Assembly: GCA_029560875.1 (NCBI GenBank)
Contig: JAKQKB010000063.1
Span: 1-35,990, forward strand
DNA from: Bacteroidota bacterium
GTDB taxonomy: Bacteria > Bacteroidota > Bacteroidia > Bacteroidales > Tenuifilaceae
Reading direction: 5' to 3'
DNA: 35,990 bases
Below, one piece after another: positions 23,448 to 32,407 of this stretch. How positions within the stretch are numbered: the first letter of the stretch is position 1; each line of letters begins with the position of its first letter. The notes below the pieces were generated by a model, which was not told the origin of the DNA, searched no databases, and saw only the letters and a program-made list of their open reading frames with translations. The translations under genes were made by a program, and so were the position numbers.

Positions 23448-24062
23448 TTGAAAAAACCAGGAAAACTTTGCGTTATACTGATTATTTCGGCTTGCCCAGC
23501 TGTGGTGTTTTCACAAGGGTTTAAGGCAGGTTTTACTCTTGGTATAGCTGCAACCCAGGTTGACGGCGACACCTACGGCGGTTTTGATAAGGCTGGCCCG
23601 GTGGCCGGAGTGTGGGTGGGCCGAAACCTTGGTAACAGCTGGTTGGGCATGATGGAATTACGCTATGCTCAAAAGGGAAGCTATGCCAAAACAACAGTTA
23701 ATGAGTTCAATGGTTACTACCGGATGAGGCTTCACTACTTTGAACTACCTGTTATGGGGGGGTATCGCTTTGTGAATGGCTTTCAGACGCTTGGTGGAAT
23801 TAGCCTGGGATACCTAGCAAAGGCGGAGGAAATGACTGAGCTCGGCCCCTTTCCCGAGGAGGATATCTCGGCATTTAATCAGTTTGAACTGGCCATGCTG
23901 TGCGGTGTGGAGTATAACTATAGCGAACATTGGGCTTTCGGGGCATTCTTCAGCTACTCTATCTTTCCCATTCGTCCCTATAAGGGAAATATTACCTACA
24001 GGATGAACAGGGGGCAGTACAACCAGGTCGTAGAATTATTGGTAAGATATAAAATACAGTAA
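23448..24062 (+). CDS. PorT-like outer membrane beta-barrel protein
   Basis: A 204-residue protein starting at TTG 23448. An SPI signal peptide ends near CPAVVFSQ (residues 1-23). The rest shows alternating aromatic/hydrophobic strands and glycines typical of the Bacteroidota outer membrane beta-barrel families (KAGFTLGIAATQVDGDTYGG, MMELRYAQKGSYAK, GYRFVNGFQTLGGISLGYLA), with strand-like C-terminal VELLVRYKIQ. Its ligand is unknown. It is followed after 11 bases by the PagL-like gene, so they are likely one operon. Confidence 0.75.
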   Translation: MKKPGKLCVILIISACPAVVFSQGFKAGFTLGIAATQVDGDTYGGFDKAGPVAGVWVGRNLGNSWLGMMELRYAQKGSYAKTTVNEFNGYYRMRLHYFELPVMGGYRFVNGFQTLGGISLGYLAKAEEMTELGPFPEEDISAFNQFELAMLCGVEYNYSEHWAFGAFFSYSIFPIRPYKGNITYRMNRGQYNQVVELLVRYKIQ

Positions 24063-24073
24063 ATCATTGTGCT

Positions 24074-25210
24074 ATGGGTTGGTTTGGTAAAGGTTTAAGG
24101 CTAAAAGTCGCATTTTCGGCGATGGGATTGCTGGCTGTTATCACTGGAGCAGATGCGCAGGATGCTCCTATTAGGGATAGGCTTTTTTTCGGAGTTGAAC
24201 CGCGATGGGGATTCGTGATGCCCCATCACGACTACATGGCCTACTTTCTTGAGAGCAATGTGAACAGCTTTCAGCTGAATGTTGGGCTAAACACTACGGG
24301 ATATAAGGACTGGCATAAGAGTTTCAACTACCCGCAGCTGGGTGGCGGGTTCTTCTACTCCGGGCTTGGCAACGATCGTATCTATGGTAAAATGCTTGCA
24401 GCCTACGTTTTTATCGATCGACAGTTTTTGCCCCGGAAAAATAGGTTTAATATTGGCAACCGGGCTGCATTTGGGATGAGCTACCTCACCAAGCAGTTTG
24501 ATTTGCATTCCAACCCCTACAACATGGTTATTGGAACTCCTTTCAACGTTTTCTTTCAGTACGATTTAACCCTTTACTACCGCCTAAACTCCAACCTGAA
24601 TCTACGTTGGGCACTGGGCTTCAGCCATGCCTCCAATGGCAACCTGAGGGAACCCAACAAGGGTTTTAACCTGATTACCAGCGGTTTTGGACTGCAGTAC
24701 TCCATATCAGACGATAGGTTACTAGTAACACAGGCCCCCGGCTACCATTCCGATTCAACCCGAACATACGTTAGCATTGGAGTTCTGGGAAGTGCCAAAT
24801 CTGTTTCTCGTGAAAATACCAACCTCTACCCTGTTTACGGCATGTCCGTTGAATGGCTAAGACGTTTGAGCAAAACCTCTCTGGCTGGAGTTGAGCTCGC
24901 TGCCTATAAGGATAAAGCAATTAAGTACACCTATCAAGCTAAGGATGATAGCACATACAGGTCATCCGATTCCTATGCAGTTACTCTCAATCCCGCCTAC
25001 ATTATGCAGCTGGGAAGAACTATGTTTGTTTTCCAGCCCGGAATTTACCTGAAACGAGGCTACAAACCCGACGGGTACATTACCAACAAGGTTGGAATGC
25101 GCTTTCAGCTCTCCCAAAACCTATACGCTTCGTGGGCAATTAAAGCCCATTGGGCTGCCAAAGCCGATTTTGTTGAGTTTGGAATTCGGTACAGAATCAT
25201 TGCCGATTAA
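24074..25210 (+). CDS. acyloxyacyl hydrolase / PagL-like lipid A deacylase
   Basis: A 378-residue outer membrane protein with an N-terminal signal ending near GADAQ (residue 29). The PagL signature is GFSHASNGNLREPNKG, with H185 and S187 in the H-x-S arrangement of the lipid A 3-O-deacylase catalytic site. Aromatic, strand-like segments through residues 40-378 suit a beta-barrel. PagL removes the 3-linked acyl chain of lipid A at the outer membrane; this family in Bacteroidota is annotated acyloxyacyl hydrolase. It is longer than PagL of Pseudomonas (about 150 residues) and has an extra C-terminal barrel-like part. Gene order places it with two envelope proteins. Confidence 0.8.
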   Translation: MGWFGKGLRLKVAFSAMGLLAVITGADAQDAPIRDRLFFGVEPRWGFVMPHHDYMAYFLESNVNSFQLNVGLNTTGYKDWHKSFNYPQLGGGFFYSGLGNDRIYGKMLAAYVFIDRQFLPRKNRFNIGNRAAFGMSYLTKQFDLHSNPYNMVIGTPFNVFFQYDLTLYYRLNSNLNLRWALGFSHASNGNLREPNKGFNLITSGFGLQYSISDDRLLVTQAPGYHSDSTRTYVSIGVLGSAKSVSRENTNLYPVYGMSVEWLRRLSKTSLAGVELAAYKDKAIKYTYQAKDDSTYRSSDSYAVTLNPAYIMQLGRTMFVFQPGIYLKRGYKPDGYITNKVGMRFQLSQNLYASWAIKAHWAAKADFVEFGIRYRIIAD

Positions 25211-25250
25211 TCATTCTGCAGGCAATTGTTTAATATAAAGGTTAATTATC

Positions 25251-25979
25251 ATGTTTTACAAAAAGTTTACCTACTTAAATCTGCTCCTAATTTTCATTTT
25301 GGGTTGCAGTACGAATGAGATTATTGACCCGGGCGATGTTGAAACCCGGCGTGTTGAAATTTCGAAAAGCTACAGGTCCATTGAAGTGGAGAATACCTTT
25401 GAAATAACCCTTGTTCAGGATTCGCTTTCCTATGCTCTGGTAACCTGTGGCGAAAAACTTCAGCAGGATGTGAGCATTATGGTAAAGGATAGCATTCTTT
25501 TCCTGAAGAATAATCTTAACCTGCACTTCCTTAAAGGATACGATAAGGTTAAAGTTGAACTCCACCTCAACGAAATTCCTATTACTAACATTCGAAAACC
25601 CAGCAAAATTCAAACGGCTGGTGTTTTTCGTACACCAACGTTCTACCTTGTTGACTGGAATAGTTTTACCGATTGCAACGTCAACCTTGAGGTGGACAAC
25701 CTCATACTGAGTATTTCGGGTTCTAACTTTGGCAGCTACCATGTGGAGGGGAAAGCCATTAGCGCCTCGCTTTTCTGCGAGGGAACAGCCCTGTTCGACC
25801 TGGCGAACATGAGCATAGACTCTTGCTGTGTTTCGCATGACGGGTTGAATGATGTTTTCCTACATGTTAATAGGTATTTAAGCGCAACCTTTACGTCGAA
25901 AGGAAACGTGTACTATTCGGGCGAGCCAATTTGTTTGGTGTCAGGAGATGGAAGTGGCAGGCTGATTAAGGTAAACTAG
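25251..25979 (+). CDS. head GIN domain (DUF2807) lipoprotein
   Basis: A 242-residue predicted lipoprotein with signal ending ILGCS (Cys19). The sequence SYRSIEVENTFEITLVQDSL, followed by YALVTCGEKLQQDVSIMVKD, is the start typical of the DUF2807/head-GIN family. The family forms a right-handed beta-helix with repeated short strands (VNLEVDNLILSISGSNFGSY). Function is unknown; an adhesin-like surface role has been proposed for the family. It lies 40 bases after the PagL-like gene in the same direction. Confidence 0.8.
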   Translation: MFYKKFTYLNLLLIFILGCSTNEIIDPGDVETRRVEISKSYRSIEVENTFEITLVQDSLSYALVTCGEKLQQDVSIMVKDSILFLKNNLNLHFLKGYDKVKVELHLNEIPITNIRKPSKIQTAGVFRTPTFYLVDWNSFTDCNVNLEVDNLILSISGSNFGSYHVEGKAISASLFCEGTALFDLANMSIDSCCVSHDGLNDVFLHVNRYLSATFTSKGNVYYSGEPICLVSGDGSGRLIKVN

Positions 25980-26354
25980 CACATTGGTGGATGTTCTTGC
26001 TCATGGCTACGATTTTCCCCAGGTAATTTAAGCATGACTGTTTCTACCTCATTATAATTCAATAAAAACTAAACATAATTTGATGCTTCTGGTAAATTAT
26101 TATATTTTAAACAGTTAGTAATTAAATAGATAACATTATATGGAGAAAAATTTCTTTGATTGATGATTTTCTCGTATCCTGGCACCATGTTTATAATTTT
26201 TTTATCCCTGCAATGGCCATCTTTCCTTATATTTAAAACGATTGCGTTAAAATTTTAAAAAAATTATAGCATTTTTTTCGATAAAAAATTAATAAAATAT
26301 GTTATATAACATATAAAAGTGTTTACATTTGCAGCGGATTCAAATCTGGGACTT
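25980..26354 (+). promoter_or_regulatory. AT-rich leader of the carboxylase operon with palindrome and -7 box
   Basis: ATATGTTATATAACATAT (26297-26314) is a perfect 18-bp palindrome placed about where the -33 region should be. The -7 box TACATTTG follows at 26324-26331, 23 bases before the ATG at 26355. This arrangement suits a repressor operator. The upstream 300 bases contain long A and T runs and no convincing gene. Confidence 0.55.
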
Positions 26355-27869
26355 ATGATTAAAAAAGTGCTAATTGCTAACCGGGGCGAAATTGCCGTCC
26401 GGGTTATAAGAACATGCCGGGAAATGGGCATTCTTACTGTGGCCGTTTACTCCGATGCCGACCGTAAAGCCTTGCATGTTCGCTACGCCGACGAGGCCTA
26501 CTACATAGGACCTTCGCCCTCAAGAGAAAGCTACCTGAATGGTGACAGGATTATTGAAGTGGCGCTACGTAGCGGCGCCAATGCCGTTCATCCGGGCTAT
26601 GGTTTTTTGTCCGAGAATGCAGACTTTGCACGTAAGTGCGCAGAAGCCGGTCTTATTTTTATTGGCCCCGATCCCTGGGCCATGACCCAAATGGGAGATA
26701 AAATTACCGCCCGCCAAACCATGATAAAAGCCGGCGTTCCCGTTGTTCCCGGAACCCAGCAAAAGGTTGACGACATTCAGGCAGTTCGGCGTATTGTTGA
26801 TGAAATTGGGCTGCCCATCATCATTAAGGCTTCTGCCGGAGGAGGTGGTAAAGGAATGAGGCTTGTACGCCAACCGTCCGAGCTGGTGTCGGCTCTGAAA
26901 ATGGCACAATCGGAGGCGCTTTCCTCGTTTGGCGACGATACGGTTTACATAGAGAAGTACGTTGAAGCACCCCACCATATTGAGTTTCAAATACTAGCTG
27001 ATAAGTTTGGCAATACGGTTCATCTGTTCGAAAGGGAGTGTTCCATCCAGCGCAGGCACCAGAAGGTTGTGGAGGAAACCCCATCGCCTTTTATGACTCC
27101 TGAGCTGCGTGAGAAAATGGGGCAGGCCGCTATAGCAGCAGCCAAAGCCGTGAATTATACGGGCGCAGGGACTATTGAGTTCCTGGTTGATGCCGAACGC
27201 AACTTTTACTTCCTGGAGATGAATACCCGTTTGCAGGTTGAACATCCCATCACCGAAAGGGTTACGGGGGTTGACCTGGTAAAGGAGCAAATCCGAATTG
27301 CCTCGGGTATGCCGCTTTCGTTTAGCCAGAACCAAATCCATCAGCATGGCCATGCAATTGAATGTCGGGTTTCTGCTGAAGATCCCTTCAATAACTTCAT
27401 GCCATCACCCGGACTAGTGCGGCATATAAGTGAACCCAACGGGCTGGGAATTAGAACCGATGGTTATGTTTACGAGGGATACGAGATCCCCATTCACTAT
27501 GATCCTATGATTAGCAAGCTGATTTCGTGGGGTAGAACTCGCGAGGAGGCGGTTGACCGCATGAAGCGGGCACTTTTTGAGTATAAGATTACCGGTGTAA
27601 AGACCTCGCTTCGCTTCCTTTCCAGAATAATGGAAAATAAGGATTTCCGCAATGGGGTGTACAACACCCACTTTGTACCCGATCATTTTGACGAGTTGAT
27701 TGGCGGTGAAGCTACAGAAAAACCCATATATGAGGATATGGCCGTTATTGCTGCCTACTTCGATTTTACCTCCAAGATGGAGCGTGTTGCCATGAACGAC
27801 TTTTCCATTCAGCATAAGCCCGACAGCTGGAAGGTTTACGGTATTAATAGAAACTTGATGCGCATATAA
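26355..27869 (+). CDS. acyl-CoA carboxylase biotin carboxylase subunit (propionyl-CoA carboxylase alpha/AccC type)
   Basis: A 504-residue ATP-grasp enzyme that carboxylates biotin with bicarbonate. It begins MIKKVLIANRGEIAVRVIRT at ATG 26355; an in-frame upstream ATG at 26319 overlaps the promoter and is rejected. Motifs: VHPGYGFLSENADFA, the ATP-binding glycine loop KASAGGGGKGMR, ECSIQRRHQKVVEE, and the catalytic EMNTRLQVEHPITE. The length is somewhat above the about 450 of AccC, with a C-terminal extension (residues 450-504). It is the first gene of an operon with the biotin carrier (10 bases downstream) and the carboxyltransferase. Confidence 0.94.
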   Translation: MIKKVLIANRGEIAVRVIRTCREMGILTVAVYSDADRKALHVRYADEAYYIGPSPSRESYLNGDRIIEVALRSGANAVHPGYGFLSENADFARKCAEAGLIFIGPDPWAMTQMGDKITARQTMIKAGVPVVPGTQQKVDDIQAVRRIVDEIGLPIIIKASAGGGGKGMRLVRQPSELVSALKMAQSEALSSFGDDTVYIEKYVEAPHHIEFQILADKFGNTVHLFERECSIQRRHQKVVEETPSPFMTPELREKMGQAAIAAAKAVNYTGAGTIEFLVDAERNFYFLEMNTRLQVEHPITERVTGVDLVKEQIRIASGMPLSFSQNQIHQHGHAIECRVSAEDPFNNFMPSPGLVRHISEPNGLGIRTDGYVYEGYEIPIHYDPMISKLISWGRTREEAVDRMKRALFEYKITGVKTSLRFLSRIMENKDFRNGVYNTHFVPDHFDELIGGEATEKPIYEDMAVIAAYFDFTSKMERVAMNDFSIQHKPDSWKVYGINRNLMRI

Positions 27870-27879
27870 CTTTCAGAGG

Positions 27880-28389
27880 ATGGGACTTGAGGTAAAAATT
27901 GGCGATCGGGTTGCCGACGTAAAGCTTGTTAAACGGGAAGGCCAGCAGGTTACCATTGAGGTTGACGGGAAACTCTACGAGGTGGATATTGCCCAGGTGG
28001 AAAACGGAGTTTACTCCATTTTGCACAACGGCAAATCGTACAACATTGAAATTATCCCTGGCGATGGTCCTAAAAGTTACTTTGTGAATACCTTCTACAA
28101 CTCGCATGAGGTTGAGATTATAGATGCCCACAGCCGTTACATGATGAGCCGAAACCTATCGTCTGAAAATGCAGCAGATAGGGTTATTTCAACACCAATG
28201 CCCGGTAGGGTGGTTAAAATCCCTGTAACCGAAGGCGAGCAGGTGTCAAAAGGAGCAACGGTAATCGTAATTTCGGCCATGAAAATGGAGAGCGAGTATA
28301 AGAGCCCCGTGGATGGAACTATCCGAAAGATTCATGTTGCCGAGGGTGATAATATCGCTGCAAATCAACCCCTTATCGAGATTGAGTAG
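27880..28389 (+). CDS. biotin carboxyl carrier protein of the acyl-CoA carboxylase
   Basis: A 169-residue subunit with a C-terminal biotinyl domain (about residues 95-169). The biotinylated lysine is K135 in SAMKMESEYKSP. TPMPGRVVKIPVTEGEQVSK and IRKIHVAEGDNIAANQPLIE form the two halves of the domain. The N-terminal about 90 residues likely dock onto the carboxylase or transferase subunits. The gene starts 10 bases after the biotin carboxylase. Confidence 0.9.
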   Translation: MGLEVKIGDRVADVKLVKREGQQVTIEVDGKLYEVDIAQVENGVYSILHNGKSYNIEIIPGDGPKSYFVNTFYNSHEVEIIDAHSRYMMSRNLSSENAADRVISTPMPGRVVKIPVTEGEQVSKGATVIVISAMKMESEYKSPVDGTIRKIHVAEGDNIAANQPLIEIE

Positions 28390-28406
28390 CTCTATTAAGG
28401 GCTACT
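28385..28406 (+). terminator. weak hairpin between carrier and carboxyltransferase genes
   Basis: AGTAGC (28385-28390) and GCTACT (28401-28406), followed by TATTCTTT. It might reduce read-through within the operon; the stem is only six bases. Confidence 0.3.
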
Positions 28407-28469
28407 TATTCTTTATGATTCATTTTGCGGTAGGTCAAGCTACTACCTGCCAAATTTAACCATCTTTTT

Positions 28470-30011
28470 ATGAGGTCTTTAGAAAAACTTTACAGCGAGC
28501 TGGAGGCTCGTAACCAGGCGGCTGAAATGGCCGGTGGTCAAAAACGTATTGATAAGCAGCACGAGGGTGGAAAGAAAACCGCCCGCGAGCGTATTGTTGA
28601 GCTGCTTGATCCGGGAACGTTCACCGAAATAGACAAGTTTGTAACCCATCGGACAGTAGAATTCGGCATGGCCGATAAGCATATACCCGGTGATGGAATC
28701 GTATCCGGATACGGTAAAATCGACGGGCGACGGGTTTACGTTTATGCCTACGACTTCACGGTATTTGGAGGAACGCTGAGCCGTGCCAATGCCGACAAGA
28801 TTATCAAGCTCCAGCAGCTGGCCTTAAAAATGGGTGTTCCGGTCATTGGGCTCAACGATTCCGGAGGCGCCCGCATACAGGAAGGCGTGCAAAGTCTTGC
28901 GGGATATGCTGAAATATTCTACAATAACGTGAGGAGCTCCGGGGTAATTCCTCAAATAACCTGCATCATGGGGCCGTGTGCAGGCGGAGCTGTTTACTCA
29001 CCCGCTCTAACCGATTTCATCGTGATGGTAAAGGACACCAGCTACATGTTTGTAACCGGCCCCGACGTCATTAAAGCTGTAACCCACGAGGATGTTACCA
29101 AGGACGAGCTGGGCGGTGCGGTTACCCACAACTCTAAAAGCGGGGTGGCCCACTTTATTGCCGACAACGACGAACAGGCCCTAATGCTTGTACGGGAGCT
29201 GATGAGTTTTCTGCCCATAAATAACATGGAGGAGCCTCCAATTGTGCCAACAACCGACGATTCTACCCGCGAGGATGAGCTACTGCAAACCCTGATTCCC
29301 GCCGACCCGAATAAACCCTACGATATAAAGGATTTGATCCTGTCGGTGGTGGACGATAGAAACTTCCTGGAGGTTCAGGCTCTTTTTGCAAAGAATATTG
29401 TGGTGGGTTTTGCCCGGATGGCCGGACACACCGTGGGCATTGTAGCCAACCAGCCTGCCCACCTGGCGGGGGTTCTCGATATTGATGCTTCGGTTAAAGC
29501 TGCCCGATTTGTCCGCTTCTGTGATTCCTTCAACATTCCGCTGGTTACCTTTGTGGATGTCCCCGGATTTCTACCGGGAGTGAACCAGGAGTCTAACGGC
29601 ATTATCAAGCATGGAGCGAAGTTGCTCTATGCCTACTCCGAGGCAACTGTTCCCAAAATTGCCGTTATTACCCGTAAGGCTTATGGTGGTGCTTACTGCG
29701 TGATGTCGAGCAAGCAGGTTGGTGCTGATGTTAACTTTGCATACCCCATGGCCGAAATTGCCGTTATGGGGCCGGATGGGGCTGTTAATATTCTCTACCG
29801 TGACCGGATAGATAACGAGGAGGTTCGCCTACAGCTGATTGAGGAGTACCGTGAAACATTTGCCAACCCCTACAGGGCAGCTGAGCTGGGATATGTTGAC
29901 GAGGTTATCTATCCTAAGCAAACCCGGTACAAGCTGATACAGGCACTGGAGATGACCCGCAGTAAGAGTCAGCCTACTCCGCCACGCAAGCATGGAAATA
30001 TTGCTCTTTAG
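28470..30011 (+). CDS. acyl-CoA carboxylase carboxyltransferase subunit (propionyl-CoA carboxylase beta)
   Basis: A 513-residue carboxyltransferase of the AccD5/PccB/MmdA family. Motifs: [20 protein letters not shown] at the start, [37 protein letters not shown] (acyl-CoA/oxyanion site), [16 protein letters not shown] and [13 protein letters not shown]. It moves the carboxyl group from biotin to an acyl-CoA, most likely propionyl-CoA to methylmalonyl-CoA, which feeds succinate/propionate metabolism. With a biotin carboxylase in the same operon, an ATP-driven carboxylase is favoured over a Na+-pumping decarboxylase; no membrane decarboxylase subunit is nearby. Confidence 0.93.
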   Translation: MRSLEKLYSELEARNQAAEMAGGQKRIDKQHEGGKKTARERIVELLDPGTFTEIDKFVTHRTVEFGMADKHIPGDGIVSGYGKIDGRRVYVYAYDFTVFGGTLSRANADKIIKLQQLALKMGVPVIGLNDSGGARIQEGVQSLAGYAEIFYNNVRSSGVIPQITCIMGPCAGGAVYSPALTDFIVMVKDTSYMFVTGPDVIKAVTHEDVTKDELGGAVTHNSKSGVAHFIADNDEQALMLVRELMSFLPINNMEEPPIVPTTDDSTREDELLQTLIPADPNKPYDIKDLILSVVDDRNFLEVQALFAKNIVVGFARMAGHTVGIVANQPAHLAGVLDIDASVKAARFVRFCDSFNIPLVTFVDVPGFLPGVNQESNGIIKHGAKLLYAYSEATVPKIAVITRKAYGGAYCVMSSKQVGADVNFAYPMAEIAVMGPDGAVNILYRDRIDNEEVRLQLIEEYRETFANPYRAAELGYVDEVIYPKQTRYKLIQALEMTRSKSQPTPPRKHGNIAL

Positions 30012-30124
30012 GAAGGCTTATCCCATTCTTAATAAGGGCTTTATATGTGAATCTTTAAATGTTGAAATGTGAGCGTTCATCTTTTTACAAGAGTAACGTA
30101 GCCACTTCTCTTTTAAAAAATAAT

Positions 30125-30148
30125 CGCCTGAACTTGTTAAGTCAGGCG
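30125..30148. terminator. bidirectional terminator between carboxylase operon and truA
   Basis: CGCCTGA/TCAGGCG stem followed on the plus strand by TTTACTTTTTTT and preceded by AAAAAA, so it could serve the plus-strand operon and also the convergent truA. Confidence 0.8.
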
Positions 30149-30174
30149 TTTACTTTTTTTCAGCACAGCAAAGG

Positions 30175-30960
30175 CTAGTGGTGACTAATATTCATAAGCC
30201 ATTCGGGCTCATCGGCAATTTTATCGCCCGGGTAGTAAACCCTTTCCAGGTAGAGTCCCGATGGAGGTGCGGTGAACCGGGCAGGTTGTTCGGAGTACTC
30301 AGAAAAAAATCGCTGAATATCATCACCGGTGATGCTTCCCCTTCCAACCTCAACCAGTGTCCCCACAACTCGACGAACCATTTTCCAAAGGAAGTGCGAG
30401 CCAACTATATGCACCAGTATGGAATCGTCAACCTCAAATAATTTGACCGTTTGCAGCTTAACCAGGGTTGAGCTGTCGTCCTTTTCTGCCATTCCAAATG
30501 ATCGGAAGTCCTTCATCCCCGTGAAAAGGGTTGTGGCATCGGCCATATCCTTTACGTTGAGCTCATCCTTTACCCACCAGGTGTAGTCCTTACCAAAAGC
30601 AGTACGTCTTTTAGATATGTGATAAACATAGCTACGGGCAATAGCGCTGTAACGGGCGTGGAAACGGGGGCTAACCTTTTCGATGTTAAGTATGTTGATG
30701 CTGGAGGGCAGCTCCTCATTGAGCCTGCTCTTTGCCATGTGAGGCGGAAGATCAGATTCAATATCCAGGTGTGCTATTTGAGCCAGAGCGTGAACGCCTC
30801 CATCAGTCCGTCCCGAACCGTACAGCTCGTATTCGTGTACCTTGTAAACCTCCTTAATGGCATCCATCAGCTTACCCATAACCGTAGGCATCTCGCGTTG
30901 AAACTGCCATCCACGGTAATGGGACCCATCATACTCAATTGTCAGCTTGAACCGGGGCAT
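30175..30960 (-). CDS. truA: tRNA pseudouridine(38-40) synthase
   Basis: A 261-residue enzyme that isomerises uridines 38-40 in the tRNA anticodon arm. The catalytic Asp is D53 in GSGRTDGGVHALAQ, and the N-terminus RFKLTIEYDGSHYRGWQFQ is typical of TruA. SHFLWKMVRRVVGTLVEVGR in the second half is another family signature. A TATATTTG -7 box lies just upstream (30973-30980, minus strand). It is transcribed towards the carboxylase operon and shares its terminator. Confidence 0.96.
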   Translation of the reverse strand: MPRFKLTIEYDGSHYRGWQFQREMPTVMGKLMDAIKEVYKVHEYELYGSGRTDGGVHALAQIAHLDIESDLPPHMAKSRLNEELPSSINILNIEKVSPRFHARYSAIARSYVYHISKRRTAFGKDYTWWVKDELNVKDMADATTLFTGMKDFRSFGMAEKDDSSTLVKLQTVKLFEVDDSILVHIVGSHFLWKMVRRVVGTLVEVGRGSITGDDIQRFFSEYSEQPARFTAPPSGLYLERVYYPGDKIADEPEWLMNISHH

Positions 30961-30972
30961 AATTTTTTGTTA

Positions 30973-30980
30973 CAAATATA
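30973..30980 (-). promoter_or_regulatory. truA -7 box
   Basis: TATATTTG on the minus strand, 12 bases before the truA ATG; it matches TAnnTTTG exactly and implies a very short leader. Confidence 0.5.
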
Positions 30981-31159
30981 CAGCTTTATTCCCAGCTGTA
31001 GAAGTTTAGGGTGCTAAAGGTGAGCCATGTGCAGCTGCCAATAGGTTACTGCCAGCCATGCAGGGTGGTTTTCAGCAAGTTGATTATAATATATTTGAGG
31101 CTATTTTCAGTAGTATTCCAATACCTACCGGTTCACACCTTTAAGGTAATATGGGGTTT

Positions 31160-32179
31160 CTACATCATCGCGTTGTTACTAGCACAGCATTCGTCGGGCC
31201 AAACGGAGGCCTGAACATCCCGTATGTGTGATTTTCGTAGCAAAAACATGCAAAGCCGCGATTGGCCTATTCCTCCCCCAATGCTTTGTGGCAGCTTGTC
31301 CTCGAGTAGTTGGCGGTGGTACCAAAGCCCGCGACGATTATCGCAATCCTGCATCGCCAGCTGCAGCTTAAGCGCCTCGCTGTTAACCCTAATTCCCATA
31401 GACGAGAGCTCCAGTGAATTTTGAAGGGTGGGATGCCAAACCAGGATATCGCCGTTGAGGCCTCTTTTACCATCACCTCGGAGGGTTGACCAGTCGTCGT
31501 AGTCGGGTGCCCGACCATCTGCAGGATGGCCATTCGATAGGGGATAGCCAATTCCCTCGATACATACAGCTCCAAGTTCCCTGCAGCTTTCATACTCGCG
31601 TTGTCGGTGCGAAAGGTTTGGAAACCTTGCCTCCAGCTCGCTGGTGTGGATGAAGTGTATTTTATCGGGCAAAACTGGCGCTAGTTGGGGAAAGTGCTCA
31701 AAGATATGAGATTCCAAATCTTTCATGGCGGAGTAAATTTGTTCAACCGTTCTTCTGAAGTACTCCAGGTTGCGTTGAGCATCAGCTATACATTTTTCCC
31801 AATCCCACTGGTCAACGTAAATTGAATGTGTGGCATCGAGCGTTTCGTCAGGTCGGAGTGCATTCATGTTGGTGTAGATACCCTTTCCTGGCTCTACTTT
31901 AAGTCTGGCAAGGGTTATCCTTTTCCACTTGGCCAGCGACTGCACAACTTCAACCTCCCTGTTGCCCAGCGATTTGGCGCTGAACCTGACAGGTTGTTCA
32001 ACCCCGTTGAGGTCGTCGTTTATACCCATACCCGAGGGTACTATCAGCGGTGCGGTAACACGCCGTAGGTTTAGCACTGCTGCCAATTTCCCGGGAAAGA
32101 AATCGTGGATGAGGGCGATTGCATCTTCTGTCTGGCGGGCATCCAGAACGTTTTGGTATAATTTAGCTGGTGTTTCCAT
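31160..32179 (-). CDS. asnA: aspartate-ammonia ligase (asparagine synthetase A)
   Basis: A 339-residue class II aminoacyl-tRNA-synthetase-like enzyme that makes asparagine from aspartate, ammonia and ATP. Recognisable parts: VTAPLIVPSGMGINDDLNGV, SLAKWKRITLARLKV, DETLDATHSIYVDQWDWEKC, GKRGLNGDILVWHPTLQNSL, SSMGIRVN and the ATP-site motif GGGIGQSRLCMFLLRKSHI. Length is normal. The start ATG 32179 overlaps the end of a leader frame (stop at 32163). Its leader (32180-32488) carries two Asn-rich ORFs and two terminator hairpins, so expression is probably attenuated by asparaginyl-tRNA supply. Confidence 0.96.
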   Translation of the reverse strand: METPAKLYQNVLDARQTEDAIALIHDFFPGKLAAVLNLRRVTAPLIVPSGMGINDDLNGVEQPVRFSAKSLGNREVEVVQSLAKWKRITLARLKVEPGKGIYTNMNALRPDETLDATHSIYVDQWDWEKCIADAQRNLEYFRRTVEQIYSAMKDLESHIFEHFPQLAPVLPDKIHFIHTSELEARFPNLSHRQREYESCRELGAVCIEGIGYPLSNGHPADGRAPDYDDWSTLRGDGKRGLNGDILVWHPTLQNSLELSSMGIRVNSEALKLQLAMQDCDNRRGLWYHRQLLEDKLPQSIGGGIGQSRLCMFLLRKSHIRDVQASVWPDECCASNNAMM

Positions 32180-32324
32180 GTAATTTATTTTTTTTAGGTT
32201 GAGGAACTTGCATAAAAAGAAAACCCTTCACACGGTTTTTCCGGGAAGGGCAAATACAGCATGATCCTGACCCGGAGGGAGGTGGGCGGTTATTATTATT
32301 TCCGTTTAGTAGCGGGGTTTGCAT
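32163..32324 (-). CDS. asnA leader ORF 2 with an Asn run
   Basis: ATG 32324 starts MQTPLLNGNNNN: five Asn codons among residues 7-12. The Pro/Ser-rich stretch RPPPSGSGS and then terminator 2 follow. The frame stays open through the terminator to 32163, 17 bases inside asnA, which is unusual for a leader peptide. Best read as a regulatory leader rather than a functional protein; the downstream part (residues 20-53) may be incidental. Confidence 0.5.
   Translation of the reverse strand: MQTPLLNGNNNNRPPPSGSGSCCICPSRKNRVKGFLFMQVPQPKKNKLHGNTS
32214..32250 (-). terminator. asnA leader terminator 2
   Basis: On the minus strand CCCTTC pairs with GAAGGG, with inner CGG/CCG, and TTTTCTTTTT follows directly. 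TCCGGG earlier in the leader can pair with CCCGGA in the 5' arm, giving a competing antiterminator. It lies 35 bases before the asnA ATG. Confidence 0.7.
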
Positions 32325-32354
32325 GGTGTTACTTCTAGTTGGGTTACTGCAATC

Positions 32355-32387
32355 AAAAAAGGCTCTCCCTTTTTGGGAAAGCCTTTT
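32355..32387 (-). terminator. asnA leader terminator 1
   Basis: On the minus strand AAAAGGCT-T-TCCC pairs with GGGA-G-AGCCTTTT around an A5 loop and is followed by T residues. It lies 21 bases after the stop of leader peptide 1. It could also serve as terminator of the upstream OsmC/DUF1858 operon. Confidence 0.8.
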
Positions 32388-32407
32388 GCGGGTAATCAAT
32401 GTTTATT

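Noticed and set aside
25287..25838. Minus-strand open frame of 183 codons
   Set aside because: It lies fully inside the head-GIN (DUF2807) lipoprotein gene and shows no domain, signal or context of its own.
28470..30011. Na+-pumping methylmalonyl-CoA or oxaloacetate decarboxylase complex
   Set aside because: A biotin carboxylase heads the operon and no membrane beta subunit is nearby, so an ATP-dependent carboxylase fits better.
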